A stretch of DNA of 64,000 bases from Asterias amurensis (Eukaryota > Echinodermata > Asteroidea > Forcipulatida > Asteriidae). Under the pieces are notes generated by a model. The model did not search any database. It was not told the DNA's origin and worked only from the letters and a program-made list of their open reading frames with translations. The DNA lies in NCBI RefSeq assembly GCF_032118995.1, contig NC_092650.1, forward strand, positions 21,142,501 through 21,206,500. The letters run 5' to 3'. Positions within the stretch are counted from its first letter, which is position 1, and each line of letters begins with the position of its first letter. This document shows, piece after piece, positions 21,514 through 31,659 of the stretch. The translations under genes were made by a program, and so were the position numbers.

Positions 21514-21975
21514 AGGGGAGGGGGGGGGTAGAAAGACTACCAAGATGTTGACAGTAGACACTTGGTATCACAGGGGGCGGGGTTGTATGAAGAGGTGGTT
21601 GAAAGACTACCAAGATGTTGACAGCAGAAACTTGGTATCACGGGGGGCGGGGTTGTATGAAGGGGGGGGGGGCGTAGAAAGACGACCAAGATGTTGACAA
21701 CAGAAACTTGGTATCACGGGGGGAGAGGGGTTGTATGAAGGGGGGGTTGAAAGACTACCAAGATGTTGACAGCAGAATCTTGGTATCACAGGGGGCGAGG
21801 TTGTATGAAGGGGGGGGGAGGGGTTGAAATACTACCAAGATGTTGACAATAGAAACTTGGTATCACGGGGGAGGGAGTTGTATGAAGGGGGAGGGGTAGA
21901 AAGACTAACAAGATGTTGAAAGAAGAAACTTAGTATCACAGGGGGCGGGGTTGTATGAAGGGGGGGGCCTGAGCT
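21462..21975. repeat. ~73-bp minisatellite built from the 3' coding end of the upstream gene
   Basis: The segment 'CAAGATG(C/T)TGACAGCAGAAACTTGG' plus TATCAC, G-runs and GTTGTATGAAGG repeats about seven times. The copies start near 21466, 21540, 21610, 21688, 21758, 21836 and 21909. The first copy is the last coding stretch and stop codon (TGA 21511-21513) of the 398-aa gene; later copies are untranslated. Confidence 0.9.
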
Positions 21976-22163
21976 CAATTTCAGAGCTACTAAAACAGAA
22001 AATGTTGCTTAACAATGTGTTGCTTATGTTTTGCTTAGCAGAATTGAGCAGGATACCAGTCACAAATTGAGCATATGTCATGATAGTTTGGCATGTAAGC
22101 ACATTTTGCTGTGCTAAGCTACTTTTGTGTTTAACCAGCTCTATGAAATTGGGCCCTGGAGTG
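21966..22163 (-). mobile_element. Family C inverted-repeat element
   Basis: Ends are 'GAGCTCAATTTCAGAGCT' and 'AGCTCTATGAAATTGGGCCC'. Internal 'TTGAGCAGGATACCAGTCAC' and 'GCTGTGCTAAGCTAC' recur in other copies. Confidence 0.8.
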
Positions 22164-23060
22164 TAGCAGTACCGGTTGGAAATGTGTGATGGCTAATAGA
22201 AAGAGTTTGTATTGTTTACTGTCGGTCTTCAAAATCTATCATCTGTAAAATTATAGTAATATTCGTTATTGCAAAATGTACAGCCATGTTTCAGTGTGAG
22301 TAAGAAACTTGTAGTGCTTCTGTGTCCCACATCCAACGAGGCCAAGTTGGGTATTGGAAATCGATGACCAATTGAGGCCAAATAAGCATATTTTTTTTAT
22401 TTTATGCATGTCGCCAGACACACAAGGCCTGAAGGCCACTTTAAGGTGTGGGCTACAATCAACTATTTGTCCATGGGCCGTTGCCACCTCTACCAGTCTC
22501 AGGGGTGAACATTGACAACTACCAAAGGTGTCCAGTGCCGCTACAGATTTGATCAACGTTTTTATTTTATTTTAATCCGTCCTTTTTTCTTATTAATACT
22601 TTCACCGATGATATCTATGCCATTGTTACTTTTTGAAATGGTGGTATTCAAAAGATTCAAAATAAAGGAAATTGTAATATTCCACTTGATCCATTTCATG
22701 CATCTTTGTTTTGTGTTTAGTTTAAAGGTATTTGATACTTCAGTATTACTTCTGTTTCAATGAATAACAAAGTAGGAGGGACAAACAACATTGACGTGTA
22801 TGACGCGCAAGACTATCAGAATAAAGAATATTGTTTGGTTATACCCTTACACCGATGTGTGTAAGCACTGGTATACTCGGTCCTTTTCTGATTTCTCGAT
22901 TTCTCGAAGTCGAAGGCATTTAACTTGGGTGGTGTTGGCCGTTGGGGGGGGGGGGGGGGGTGCGACGACAGAGTCTCCTGCCACACCGAGTTTGTCACGC
23001 AGTGATCTGTGAGATGGCCATTGTTTCCGTATCGAGAGATATCAATGTTCAAGACCTGGG
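22164..23060. other. Intergenic DNA, no supported gene
   Basis: Near 22390-22545 there are diverged traces of family A ('TTTTATGCATG' and 'ACCAAAGGTGTCCAGTGCCG'). A poly-G tract of 18 lies at 22946-22963. I see no exon. Confidence 0.4.
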
Positions 23061-23917
23061 CCTAATTTTATAGAGCTGCTTAAAAGCAGAAAGAACTCAT
23101 TAAAAGCAGTGGACACTATTGGTAATTACTCAAAATAACTATAAGCATAAAACTAAAGAATTCATAAAAGGCAGTGGACACTATTGGTAATTACTCAAAA
23201 TATTTATTAGCATAAAACCTTACTTTTTAACGTGTAATGGGGAGAGGTTGATGGTATAAAACATTGTGAGAAACGGCTCTTTATGAAGTGACAGTTTTCG
23301 AGAAAGAAGTAATTTTCCACGAATTTGATTTTAAGACCTCTCAGAGCACACAACTTCAAACATTATTATCTCGCAACTTCGACGACCAATATAGAGCTTA
23401 AATTTTCACAGGTGTATTATTTTATGCATATGTTGAGATACACCAAGTGAGAAGACTGGTCTTTGACAATTACCAATAGTGTCCAGTGTCTTTATAATTT
23501 GAGCTCGATTTGTCGTCGGAGTTGCGAGATATCTATACAAGAAAAAACACCAAATTGTCACACAAAGTTGTGTGCTTTTAGATGCTTGATTTCGATACCT
23601 CAAATTCTAAACTTGGGGTCTCGAAATCAAATTCTCGAAAACTACGTCACTTCAGAGGGAGCCGTTTCTCACAATGTTTTATACCATCAATAGCTCCCCA
23701 TTACTCGTTACCAAGTGATGAGGTTTTATGCTAATAATTATTTTGAGTAATTACCAATAGTATCGACTGCCTTTAAACAATCCCTGCTTAGCAATAGTGA
23801 GCAGGATACCAATCACGAATTGAACGTGTTATTTTGGCTGGTAACCTTAATCTGGTCAGCATGATATGTTTTTGCTTCGCTTTTTTGTACTAAAAAACTC
23901 TATGAAAATGGGCCTTG
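23061..23917. mobile_element. Family C element interrupted by nested family A copies
   Basis: The left part of a family C element (23061-23098, 'GGGCCTAATTTTATAGAGCT') and its right part (23778-23917, 'TGAGCAGGATACCAATCACG' to 'TCTATGAAAATGGGCC') are separated by family A DNA. That DNA is a 5' fragment (23099-23150), a complete forward copy (23163-23495) and a reverse partial copy (23496-23777). The junctions read ...CATTAAA and CTTTAAAC..., consistent with a TTAA target. 23918-24185 holds no feature I can support beyond the downstream flank of the kinase gene. Confidence 0.8.
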
Positions 23918-24185
23918 TGAGTAGTTTTAGGGCACGTTGCAGTGGTTTATAACTATTAAACGTTTTCATTCGGAGCGGGTGGGACAACAGTCGAAGCAAA
24001 CACAATGCAAATTATTAAGAACAATGGTTTATCAACAATTTAGTTTTTATTGACATTTTCATTATATAATTAGTTGACAAGTGTTTTCTTTCAAAAAATA
24101 ATATCTTAAAATGTACACAAAATATCGGATAAATTTATTTCATTTGTTTATTTGTCCTTCTGGGTTGAAAAGTGTTGCATGTCAT

Positions 24186-27100
24186 TTATTTAACTTTGAG
24201 TTTTTTTGCAGCTCGCCCTTTAGCGGCATTATTCTGAGCAATCTTTTTCAAAGTCTCAGACTGAAATCTTTCTACATCCTGAATAATGGATTGCAGCGAT
24301 GGCCGACTCTGACTCAACCCTAGACAAGTTTCACCAATGTCATTGATGAAAGACAACTCTGCTTTCTTATCTGTTATAATATTAAACAAATGTCCCAAAC
24401 TGTAGACGTCGGTTCGGATGCTATGATGACAAACGCCCTCTATGATTTCTGGAGGCATTTGTGGACAGTTATCATAGCACCATGACTTGTCATATGTGAA
24501 TAAAGGAGGGGGAGGATCTAGCCGTGTAGCCAGTCCAAGATCTATAATTTTGGCCGACCATTTGTGACTCCTGTGAACATCGCGCCATATTATAACATTA
24601 CCGCTATGGAGGTCATTGTGAGACCAGCCAGCATCATGTAATGCAAGAAGTCCCCTTGATAGATCAAGACATATTTGAATCCAGTCCATTGTCTTTAAGT
24701 TTGCAGGAGGATTTGTTAATACAGTGTGAAGATCTGTGGATGTCTTAGATACTGGGTCTCCAACAAACTCAACACCGAATGATTGTTGATCAATGATGCC
24801 TAAAACTCGACTGAATTCGGTGGAATGTTGCACAGCCATCATGGTTCTGATCTCTGTGACCATTTCTTGATTTGCTTTTATGGGATCCTGAACATCTTTC
24901 AGTCTCTTGACTGCTACCAGAGTACCATCTACAATCTTTCTCTTGAGATGGACCTCTCCATGCGCCCCACTGCCGAGACAGACTGGGTAGCCTTGACTCA
25001 AGACGTCTTCTAGTTCATTCTCCAGAAGGATTGGAATAACTGAAGGTTTGGGAGGCAAGTTTGGGGAAGGACCGGGGGCTGTTGCTGACTGAGCAACTGC
25101 TGTTCTTAATGACTCTTTCTTTTGGTTCTTTGCTTTGATTTCTGATGGGGTCTTTGAGCCAGCCATCTGTTTCCTGTAGAAAACAAAACACAACGTCAAA
25201 CTCTGGGTTATTATTCTTACTGCTATTTGTGTATAGTTTTGATATTTTATACTAGTTTCGCTGATTGCACCTTCATTTCTGCTCGTTTTCCTAAGTCTTT
25301 CTTCAATTAATGACGAGTTAATTAAAGATTTACCTTATACTGTGGAGCTTTGCCATTATGGAGCTAAACCTCTGCATAACTCCATTGACTGTTCTCCGTG
25401 GCTGAACTTTTCCCTGAAATAAATATCAGCATGAAAGGATAATTACCAAAGACTAATTCAATTTTCAAACAAGGATCGAACTATTATCAATATACAGTTT
25501 TACAATATTTAGTTTCGGATAACAAAAGTTGAGGTTTCGCTAACTTTATACAGCTAACAAATACACCTATTTAAAACATTTGTGTCCAGTAGTCCTACCT
25601 GTTGATCTGGAGATGAAGTTATCAAGACCGGCTGCAGAGTTAGTGAGACTGGTGGGATAGAATATGTCTGCCTTGCATGGTTGCAGACCGACTGCAGAGT
25701 TGGTTTGGCTGGTGGGATAGAATATGTCTGCCTTGCATGGTTGCAGACCGACTGCAGAGTTGGTTTGGCTGGTGGGATAGAATATGTCTGTCCTGCATGG
25801 TTGCAGACCGGCTGCAGAGTTGGTGTGGCTGGTGGGGTAGAATATGTGTGCCCTGCATAGTTGCAGACCGGCTGCAGAGTTGGTGTGGCTGGTGGGATAG
25901 AATATGTGTGCCCTGCATGGTTGCAGACCGGCTGCAGAGTTGGTGTGGCTGGTGGGATAGAATATGTGTGCCCTGCATAGTTGCAGACCGGCTGCAGAGT
26001 TGGTGTGGCTGGTGGGATAGAATATGTCTGTCCTGCATGGTTGCAGACCGGCTGCGGAGTTGGTGTGGCTGGTGGGGTAGAATATGTCTGTCCTGCATGG
26101 TTGCAGACCGGCTGCAGAGTTGGTGTGGCTGGTGGGGTAGAATATGTGTGCCCTGCATAGTTGCAGACCGGCTGCAGAGTTGGTGTGGCTGGTGGGATAG
26201 AATATGTGTGTTCTGCATGGTTGCAGACCGACTGCAGAGTTGGTTTGGCTGGTGGGATAGAATATGTCTGTCCTGCATGGTTGCAGACCGGCTGCAGAGT
26301 TGGTGTGGCTGGTGGGGTAGAATATGTGTGCCCTGCATGGTTCCATACCGGCTGCAGAGTTGGTGTGGCTGGTGGGATAGAATATGTGTGTCCTGCATGG
26401 TTGCAGACCGGCTGCAGAGTTGGTGTGGCTGGTGGGGTAGAATATGTGTGCCCTGCATGGTTGCAGACCGGCTGCAGAGTTGGTGTGGCTGGTGGGATAG
26501 AATATGTGTGCCCTGCATGGTTGCAGACAGGCTGTAGAGTTTGTGTGACTTGTGGGGTAGACGATGTCTGCCCTGCATGGTTAGAGACTTGGTACTGCAT
26601 TGATTTGGGCATTGACTGACCGGTAGCACGTTGTAGTTCCTGTTGCCAAAGTTCTCCCGATTGAATTCCATCACTTCAAGAAGAAAAACAAATAAAACAC
26701 AATCAGAGGGATCGATTTCTCAATCGAAAAGTGGAAAACTTTGACGTAATTTATCGATCAAGCTGTTATTGTCTTACCTGATTCTGTCAAAAGAGGCCTT
26801 TGTAGCTTTAAGTCTTTGCAAGACTTCCTTGGCGATCTCATGTTCGTTCAACAATCCCTGGAAAAAAAATGGTAAAGAAAATGAGTTTCATAAATGTTAG
26901 ACAAGAGTGGTTATCATTACGATGTCAAATGGTGTAATTTTCTCCAGATGTTTGTTCGTCTCTTTGTCTATCTGATTGTTTCGTCTTTGTACTGTCCTTT
27001 AAGCATGTGCCTCTGTAATGTACTTTGTTTGATGAAGGCAAGCCGCTACAAGTGACCTGGCTTATTTAGAGCCTTGCCTCCCCAAGCACTTTCTTGTTTG

Positions 27101-28835
27101 TTTATTCTTATTCTGTCTTTGATGTAAATGTGCGCTACAATATAATTTTTGTAATCTGTGGAACCGTGTTAATAGTGGAAATAAGTGTGAATTTAATTGA
27201 GTTTAATTGAAACGAAGTGATTGAATTTAGTTGAAATGAATTGAATTGAATTGAATAGTTGAAGTAGTCCTCCTACCTCTTGGTTGGAAGTCGATTCCTG
27301 AGGAGATGATGGGGATACGGCTGAGTTTCCTCGATCAAGCAGAGGTGTTGGAGAAAGCTGCAGATTATCTCTTGGGATTATCTTGATCCCATCACAAACA
27401 TGATTCCTTGATGATGCGATTTGGCTGGTAAGGATGCTATCCTCAAGGTCATGAGACAGTGTAGAAATGCTGGCATCTTGGTACGGAGAGTGCAGCTTGT
27501 ATACAATGGAGGTGTATGATTGATTGGGTTCAATCGATCTATATACAAATAATATTTATTAATAATAACAGTAATAAAATTTATCAAGGTGCTTACTGGC
27601 GTTTCTAGCTAAGCACATAAACATTTAATTAAAAATAGATGAGCGTTTTCTAGATTTGAATGAGTCGGTAGAGGTAACACACAAAAGGCTGCTTACATGT
27701 TTTATAGTTTGCCCTAACAGGCTGCCAAGTTAGAATAAGTCCTCGAAATGTTTGATATAACTGTAGAATAGTTTTAGTTTTTGAACTGCCCACAGTTATA
27801 AATAATAATTGCCTTTACCAATCAACTACTGTATGAGTATTAAACCGAGATCCTATAACAAAAGATATCTATGTAGGGTCGACGGTTCGGGAAAGGTCCA
27901 CGGTTGGGAAACGTAACAAAACCAAGGGAGCTGTTTGCTAAAAAGTATAAACAAAAGAGGCCCAATAATGATGCCCACGGTTGCAAGCTTGTGTGTGTGT
28001 GGTGAGCTGAGGACTCTCATGTGAATTAGTGCACTCACCTGTCTATCACATCGACACTTGACTCACACTGCAGGCACCAAGCCTTTTCATCTTGACTTTC
28101 AAACAAAGTTGAAAGTGGGGGCGTGGTCTTTGGGGTGGGAGGCTGTAACAGCTGATCGGAAGTAGAAGTCAACCGCGATGGTAATATTCGGCTGTTAACA
28201 AAGTAGGTCAATATCAATCTGTGTTGCAAGGAAACGTTTACGTATACCTCGATTGGTCACACTAGCTTACCATATTGTGTACTTTTTACAAAAAAACATA
28301 TGATAAATAATTAAATTTAATAACGAAAATTTGATTTATAAAAGTCCTAAACACTAGCAACAAACAAAGTCCGTACAAATCTTGTAAACAGGGTCAGTGT
28401 GCAAATAACAGCACACAATCCAAACAACCCAAATAAAAGGAGGAACAAAAGGAAGAAAAAGCAGAACAAGATACGAACAATCACTCAAAAAACAAAACAA
28501 GAATTATTACGTGCAAAACACTTCCAGCTGTTGAATGTGAACGTTATTTCTGAATCTTAGTCAACAATGTGTGATAATAATGAGATTTTGGTGTCAAGCA
28601 TACAATTGGCAATTACGTTTTGTTTGGTTGCTTGTTTGCTTACTTTTACTACTAGTCCGTACTTTTCATCCACATTATATCAATAATGAGCTATGTAAAT
28701 CTACACAGGAGTCGTTTGGCAGGATTTGATGTTTATAGAACACTATATAATTCGACGAAGTGAATAAATTAAAACAATAGCTTACCGGTACTCCACCGAC
28801 ATTAGCTGCTCGGCTAATCGTAGAACTGTAATCAT
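24186..28835 (-). CDS. 895-aa protein kinase with a long 20-aa tandem-repeat region, seven exons
   Basis: Exons in transcript order: 28835-28786, 28191-28039, 27538-27277, 26857-26778, 26673-25599, 25413-25334 and 25173-24186. They sum to 2688 nt and keep phase throughout with GT-AG introns. The ATG at 28835 has an in-frame TGA four codons upstream. Residues 1-200 are Ser/Thr/Pro-rich without a known domain; about 220-520 are the repeats; about 625-880 are a kinase domain. Kinase landmarks: glycine loop LGSGAHGEV, lysine in VAVKRL (about 656), HNDLHSGN catalytic loop (D754, N759), DLGLA (D778), PPE and TDVYSLG. All catalytic residues are present; HND replaces HRD and DLG replaces DFG. The C-terminal tail is Lys-rich (KGRAAKKLKVK). 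It is a probable cytoplasmic Ser/Thr or Tyr kinase of unknown substrate. I do not recognise an orthologue. Confidence 0.85.
25621..26580 (-). repeat. Coding minisatellite: 16 x 60 bp without indels
   Basis: Sixteen units of exactly 60 bp in the largest exon of the kinase gene. The splice-consistent frame encodes a 20-aa unit close to CNHAGHTYSIPPATPTLQPV. Variation is limited to a few positions (Gln/His, Ile/Thr, Thr/Lys). One unit (26341-26400) has Trp in place of Cys (VWNHAG). The array is open in all three minus-strand frames and in long plus-strand frames, but only the phase defined by the flanking exons is used. Confidence 0.95.
26905..27255 (+). mobile_element. LINE 3' end with TTGAA-type tail, intronic
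   Basis: Lies in intron 3 of the kinase gene in the opposite orientation. It contains 'CTTTGTTTGATGAAGGCAAG', 'GATGTAAATGTGCGCTACAA' and a terminal run of AATTGAATTGAATTGAAT. The structure resembles the 3' UTR and simple-repeat tail of a CR1-like LINE; no coding remains. Confidence 0.5.
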
Positions 28836-29283
28836 TTTCGCTTTTCAAGTTTTTAGAATCTTCCGTAGAAAAATCTCGCTGGATACACTCGAAGAATGTA
28901 GCACACAAAAATCCCTGTTTATCACACGAAGTTTAAAACAAGAACAGAGAGTATGTGCTTCATGTTGTGTTTATGTATCGCATGCAGCTGCACGCACATG
29001 TCAACTTGTTCTTTTTGAGTGAGAGCGCGAAACTTTTACCTTGTGACGTCACAATGAATCGAATGTTTCTGTGGCTGTCAAGTAGTGTGACGCAGGAACC
29101 GCGAGTGAACTGTTTTACGCACATGGTTCTAGCAACGTAACGCAAACAGTGTTGTTGATTGGTGCATTGCTGTTGACAAGACAGCTCATGGCGCGTTTTA
29201 ACGCGTTTGCATTTGTGATGCACGAGGCAGCCGCATCCTACAGACCTTATGCATTGACGTCATCCAGCGGCCATCTGACGTCA
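28836..29283 (-). promoter_or_regulatory. Putative kinase promoter with three CRE palindromes
   Basis: The full CREB/ATF site TGACGTCA occurs at 29044-29051, 29255-29262 and 29276-29283, with a fourth at 29928-29935. Three perfect 8-mers within 240 bp, 210-450 bp upstream of the kinase ATG, is far above chance. No convincing TATA box is seen. The use as a promoter is inferred. Confidence 0.45.
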
Positions 29284-29466
29284 TTATGGGCGCTAGTTCC
29301 CCATCACCACTTGCAGTGGCTGGCCCATATGACGCATTATACACACCCTGGTGCGTCAAGCCACCATCCACACCATACAACACTTTTTGCCATTTGCCAA
29401 CCCATCTCATATATTTACTAGAAAAGTTATTTGCATGCTGCGTATTGGTTAATGTACCCCCAATAC

Positions 29467-29642
29467 GCCGGTTTCACGAAACGCTAGGATTAGTCTTATC
29501 TCAAATTTGGACGAGTTACTCGTCCTAACTTATGTTGGGTCAATTGTGTCCTAACGTCTTTGATTACGGTTGCCGGAACTTAGCTTGTCAAAGTCCTCAG
29601 TTAAATCCTAAGTTTAGGAAGAGTTTAATAAAATAGACGGCT
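29467..29642 (+). mobile_element. Family D MITE
   Basis: Copy with ends 'GCCGGTTTCACGAAACGCTA' and 'GAGTTTAATAAAATAGACGG'. It shares 'GGATTAGTCTTATCTC' and 'GACGAGTTACTCGTCC' with the copy at 16932. From 29643 to 30200 I see only the CRE at 29928 and no gene. Confidence 0.75.
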
Positions 29643-30202
29643 GGACTTTTCAAATAAAAGCAACATCAGAGACTAATTATTCCAAAAGGTTTTCTATGGT
29701 ATTATAATTACAGTTTTTGTGTCAGCTACCTGAATGTTTTCAAACGGAAATAGTAATTTAACTTGTTTATGATGAACTTGTTCACAATTTTAATGAAATT
29801 TTGATATGTGTACACTTCTGAATGTTTCGTAATTATGGATTAAAAATTTAGGCCCCAGCAACCTAAAGGTTTTGAAAAACTAAAAACACTTCTGCCGTTG
29901 ACGGCGCGAGTTAAAGGACAATGCCGCTGACGTCATGTCTGTTGCTTTGTTATACCATACCTCCACGCTGCAACAAAGCGGCTTTACAAAGTGGAGCTCC
30001 CAACTATGACGTTTTGAGAGTGGTTACGTAACGGTGCTTTTCGCAAATCTCTCAGAAAAGCGTTGGATATGGGCATTTAAAATAATTCTTACAATTGAAA
30101 TCTATATAAATCATATGAATCGATTTCCTTACTCATTGAAAACATTTTAAGTGAAACTCAGCAATGTTCACAACTTGACATTTTCGTTCAAGCAGGTCTT
30201 TA

Positions 30203-30552
30203 TAGGCAGTGGACACTTTTGGTAGTTACTCTAAATATATTTAAATAATTATTAGCTTAAAATCTTACATGGTAATGAGTTATGGGGAGAGGTTGATAGT
30301 ATAAAACATTGTGAGAAACGGCTCCTTCTGAAGTAAGGTAGTTTTTGAGAAAGAAGTAAATTTCCATGAATTTGATTTTGAGACCTCAGATTTAGAATTT
30401 CAGTTCTCGAAATCAAGCATCTGAAAACACACCACATCGTGTGACAAGGGTGTTTTTTCTTTCATTATTGTTTTATGCCTAGGCCTATGTTGAGATGCAC
30501 CAATTGAGAGGACTGGTCTTTGACAATTACCAATAGTGTCCAGTGTCTTGAG
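30203..30552 (+). mobile_element. Family A MITE
   Basis: Nearly complete copy, left end 'ATAGGCAGTGGACACTTTTG', right end 'CCAATAGTGTCCAGTGTCTT'. Confidence 0.85.
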
Positions 30553-30564
30553 ACGCCTTTTAGA

Positions 30565-30816
30565 TAGTCTTGGTTCCAAGACCATTGGTGTTGCGCGGTC
30601 ACACACAACCAACGTTCCGTTTATGCACAGCAAAAACTGTACACGCTTGTAATGAACGAACGCTAGCGGGCGCTCTGTTTCTCTGATTTTAAGATCTCGC
30701 CATGAGATCTAAATCAGAGAAACAGAGCGACCACTAGCGTTCGTTCATTACAAGCGTGTACAGTTTTTGACGTGCATAGTGACCGCGCAACACCAATGGT
30801 CTTGGAACCAAGACTA
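30565..30816. mobile_element. Fold-back element G with 9-bp target duplication
   Basis: A 252-bp palindrome. The left arm starts 'TAGTCTTGGTTCCAAGACCA' and the right arm ends 'TGGTCTTGGAACCAAGACTA'. Internal arms 'GTACACGCTTGTAATGAACG' pair with their complement, and the loop is near 30690. It is flanked on both sides by CCTTTTAGA (30556-30564 and 30817-30825), a perfect 9-bp target-site duplication typical of Mutator-like elements. Confidence 0.9.
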
Positions 30817-30884
30817 CCTTTTAGACGGAATTGAACCTGATCATTTCTACTAACCGACCAGTCAATCAATGTCTCTCTGTAAGG

Positions 30885-31045
30885 CCTGGCCCAATTTTAA
30901 AGAGCTGCTTAAGCACACGAAATGAGCTAAGCAAATACAAGTTATGCTAACCAGAATGAGGTTACCAACCAAAATGCCTTGTCACGTGCGCAATTTGTGA
31001 CTGGCACCCAGCTTATTTTTTGCTAAGCAGAGATTTAAGGCAGTA
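30885..31045 (+). mobile_element. Family C element
   Basis: Starts 'GGCCTGGCCCAATTTTAAAG', continues 'GAGCTGCTTAAGCACACG' and 'GTGACTGGCACCCAGC', and loses its right end. From 31046 to 31659 I see no exon; this contains the 5' flank of the PAN-domain gene. Confidence 0.75.
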
Positions 31046-31659
31046 TCTTCTGCTCTATGTTCTCTAAATGTAAATTAGTAAAAAAACACAACTTTTCACA
31101 TTTTTAGTTGTCCCTATAATGGCTGAGTGGTGGTTATTTCACTCTTTTAGAAGGGTGTCACACCAGGACAGAGGGAAATATCACTCACAAGAAGAACACT
31201 TTAGTCTAACAGAGTGTAAGACCACCGAAAAGGGGTTGTCCCTCAAATAGCTCTTTACAAAGTATTTTTTTTTTTTGCATTTAGAGAGTGGGCACTGATG
31301 AATTGGTTAACTGGTAACCTTGCCGCATAGTGATCCAAGGCCCCATATCATGCACAATTAATGAGAGGGACCGATTGCGATCGTTAGCGAAGCTAATTAT
31401 TATTGACACCACTCTTCGTCTTTTGGATTGGACGACAAAATCCAATAGTCACTAGATCCATCAGAGATTTCACAGCGTTGTCCGAGGGAGCACGGTGAAC
31501 ATGAGATTCTTGTCCCACGCGATGTTCTCATGTTTCCTCATTTATATTTTTTGTGAAAACGTTTCTAAAGTTTACTAATAAACGTGACCATTCGAAAGTT
31601 GAATGCGATTGAACTTGCTTCTGAACAAACAATATTAAATAAACAATAACCAGTAGAAG

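Noticed and set aside
25677..26619. Long plus-strand open frames (286 and 152 aa) over the 60-bp repeats
   Set aside because: They are the antisense of the coding minisatellite. They lack splice-consistent neighbours and have low-complexity composition; the minus-strand gene explains the region.
29149..29528. Coding exon in the kinase upstream region
   Set aside because: The open frames overlap on both strands, lack splice sites and share no motif I recognise; the region is better explained as promoter DNA.
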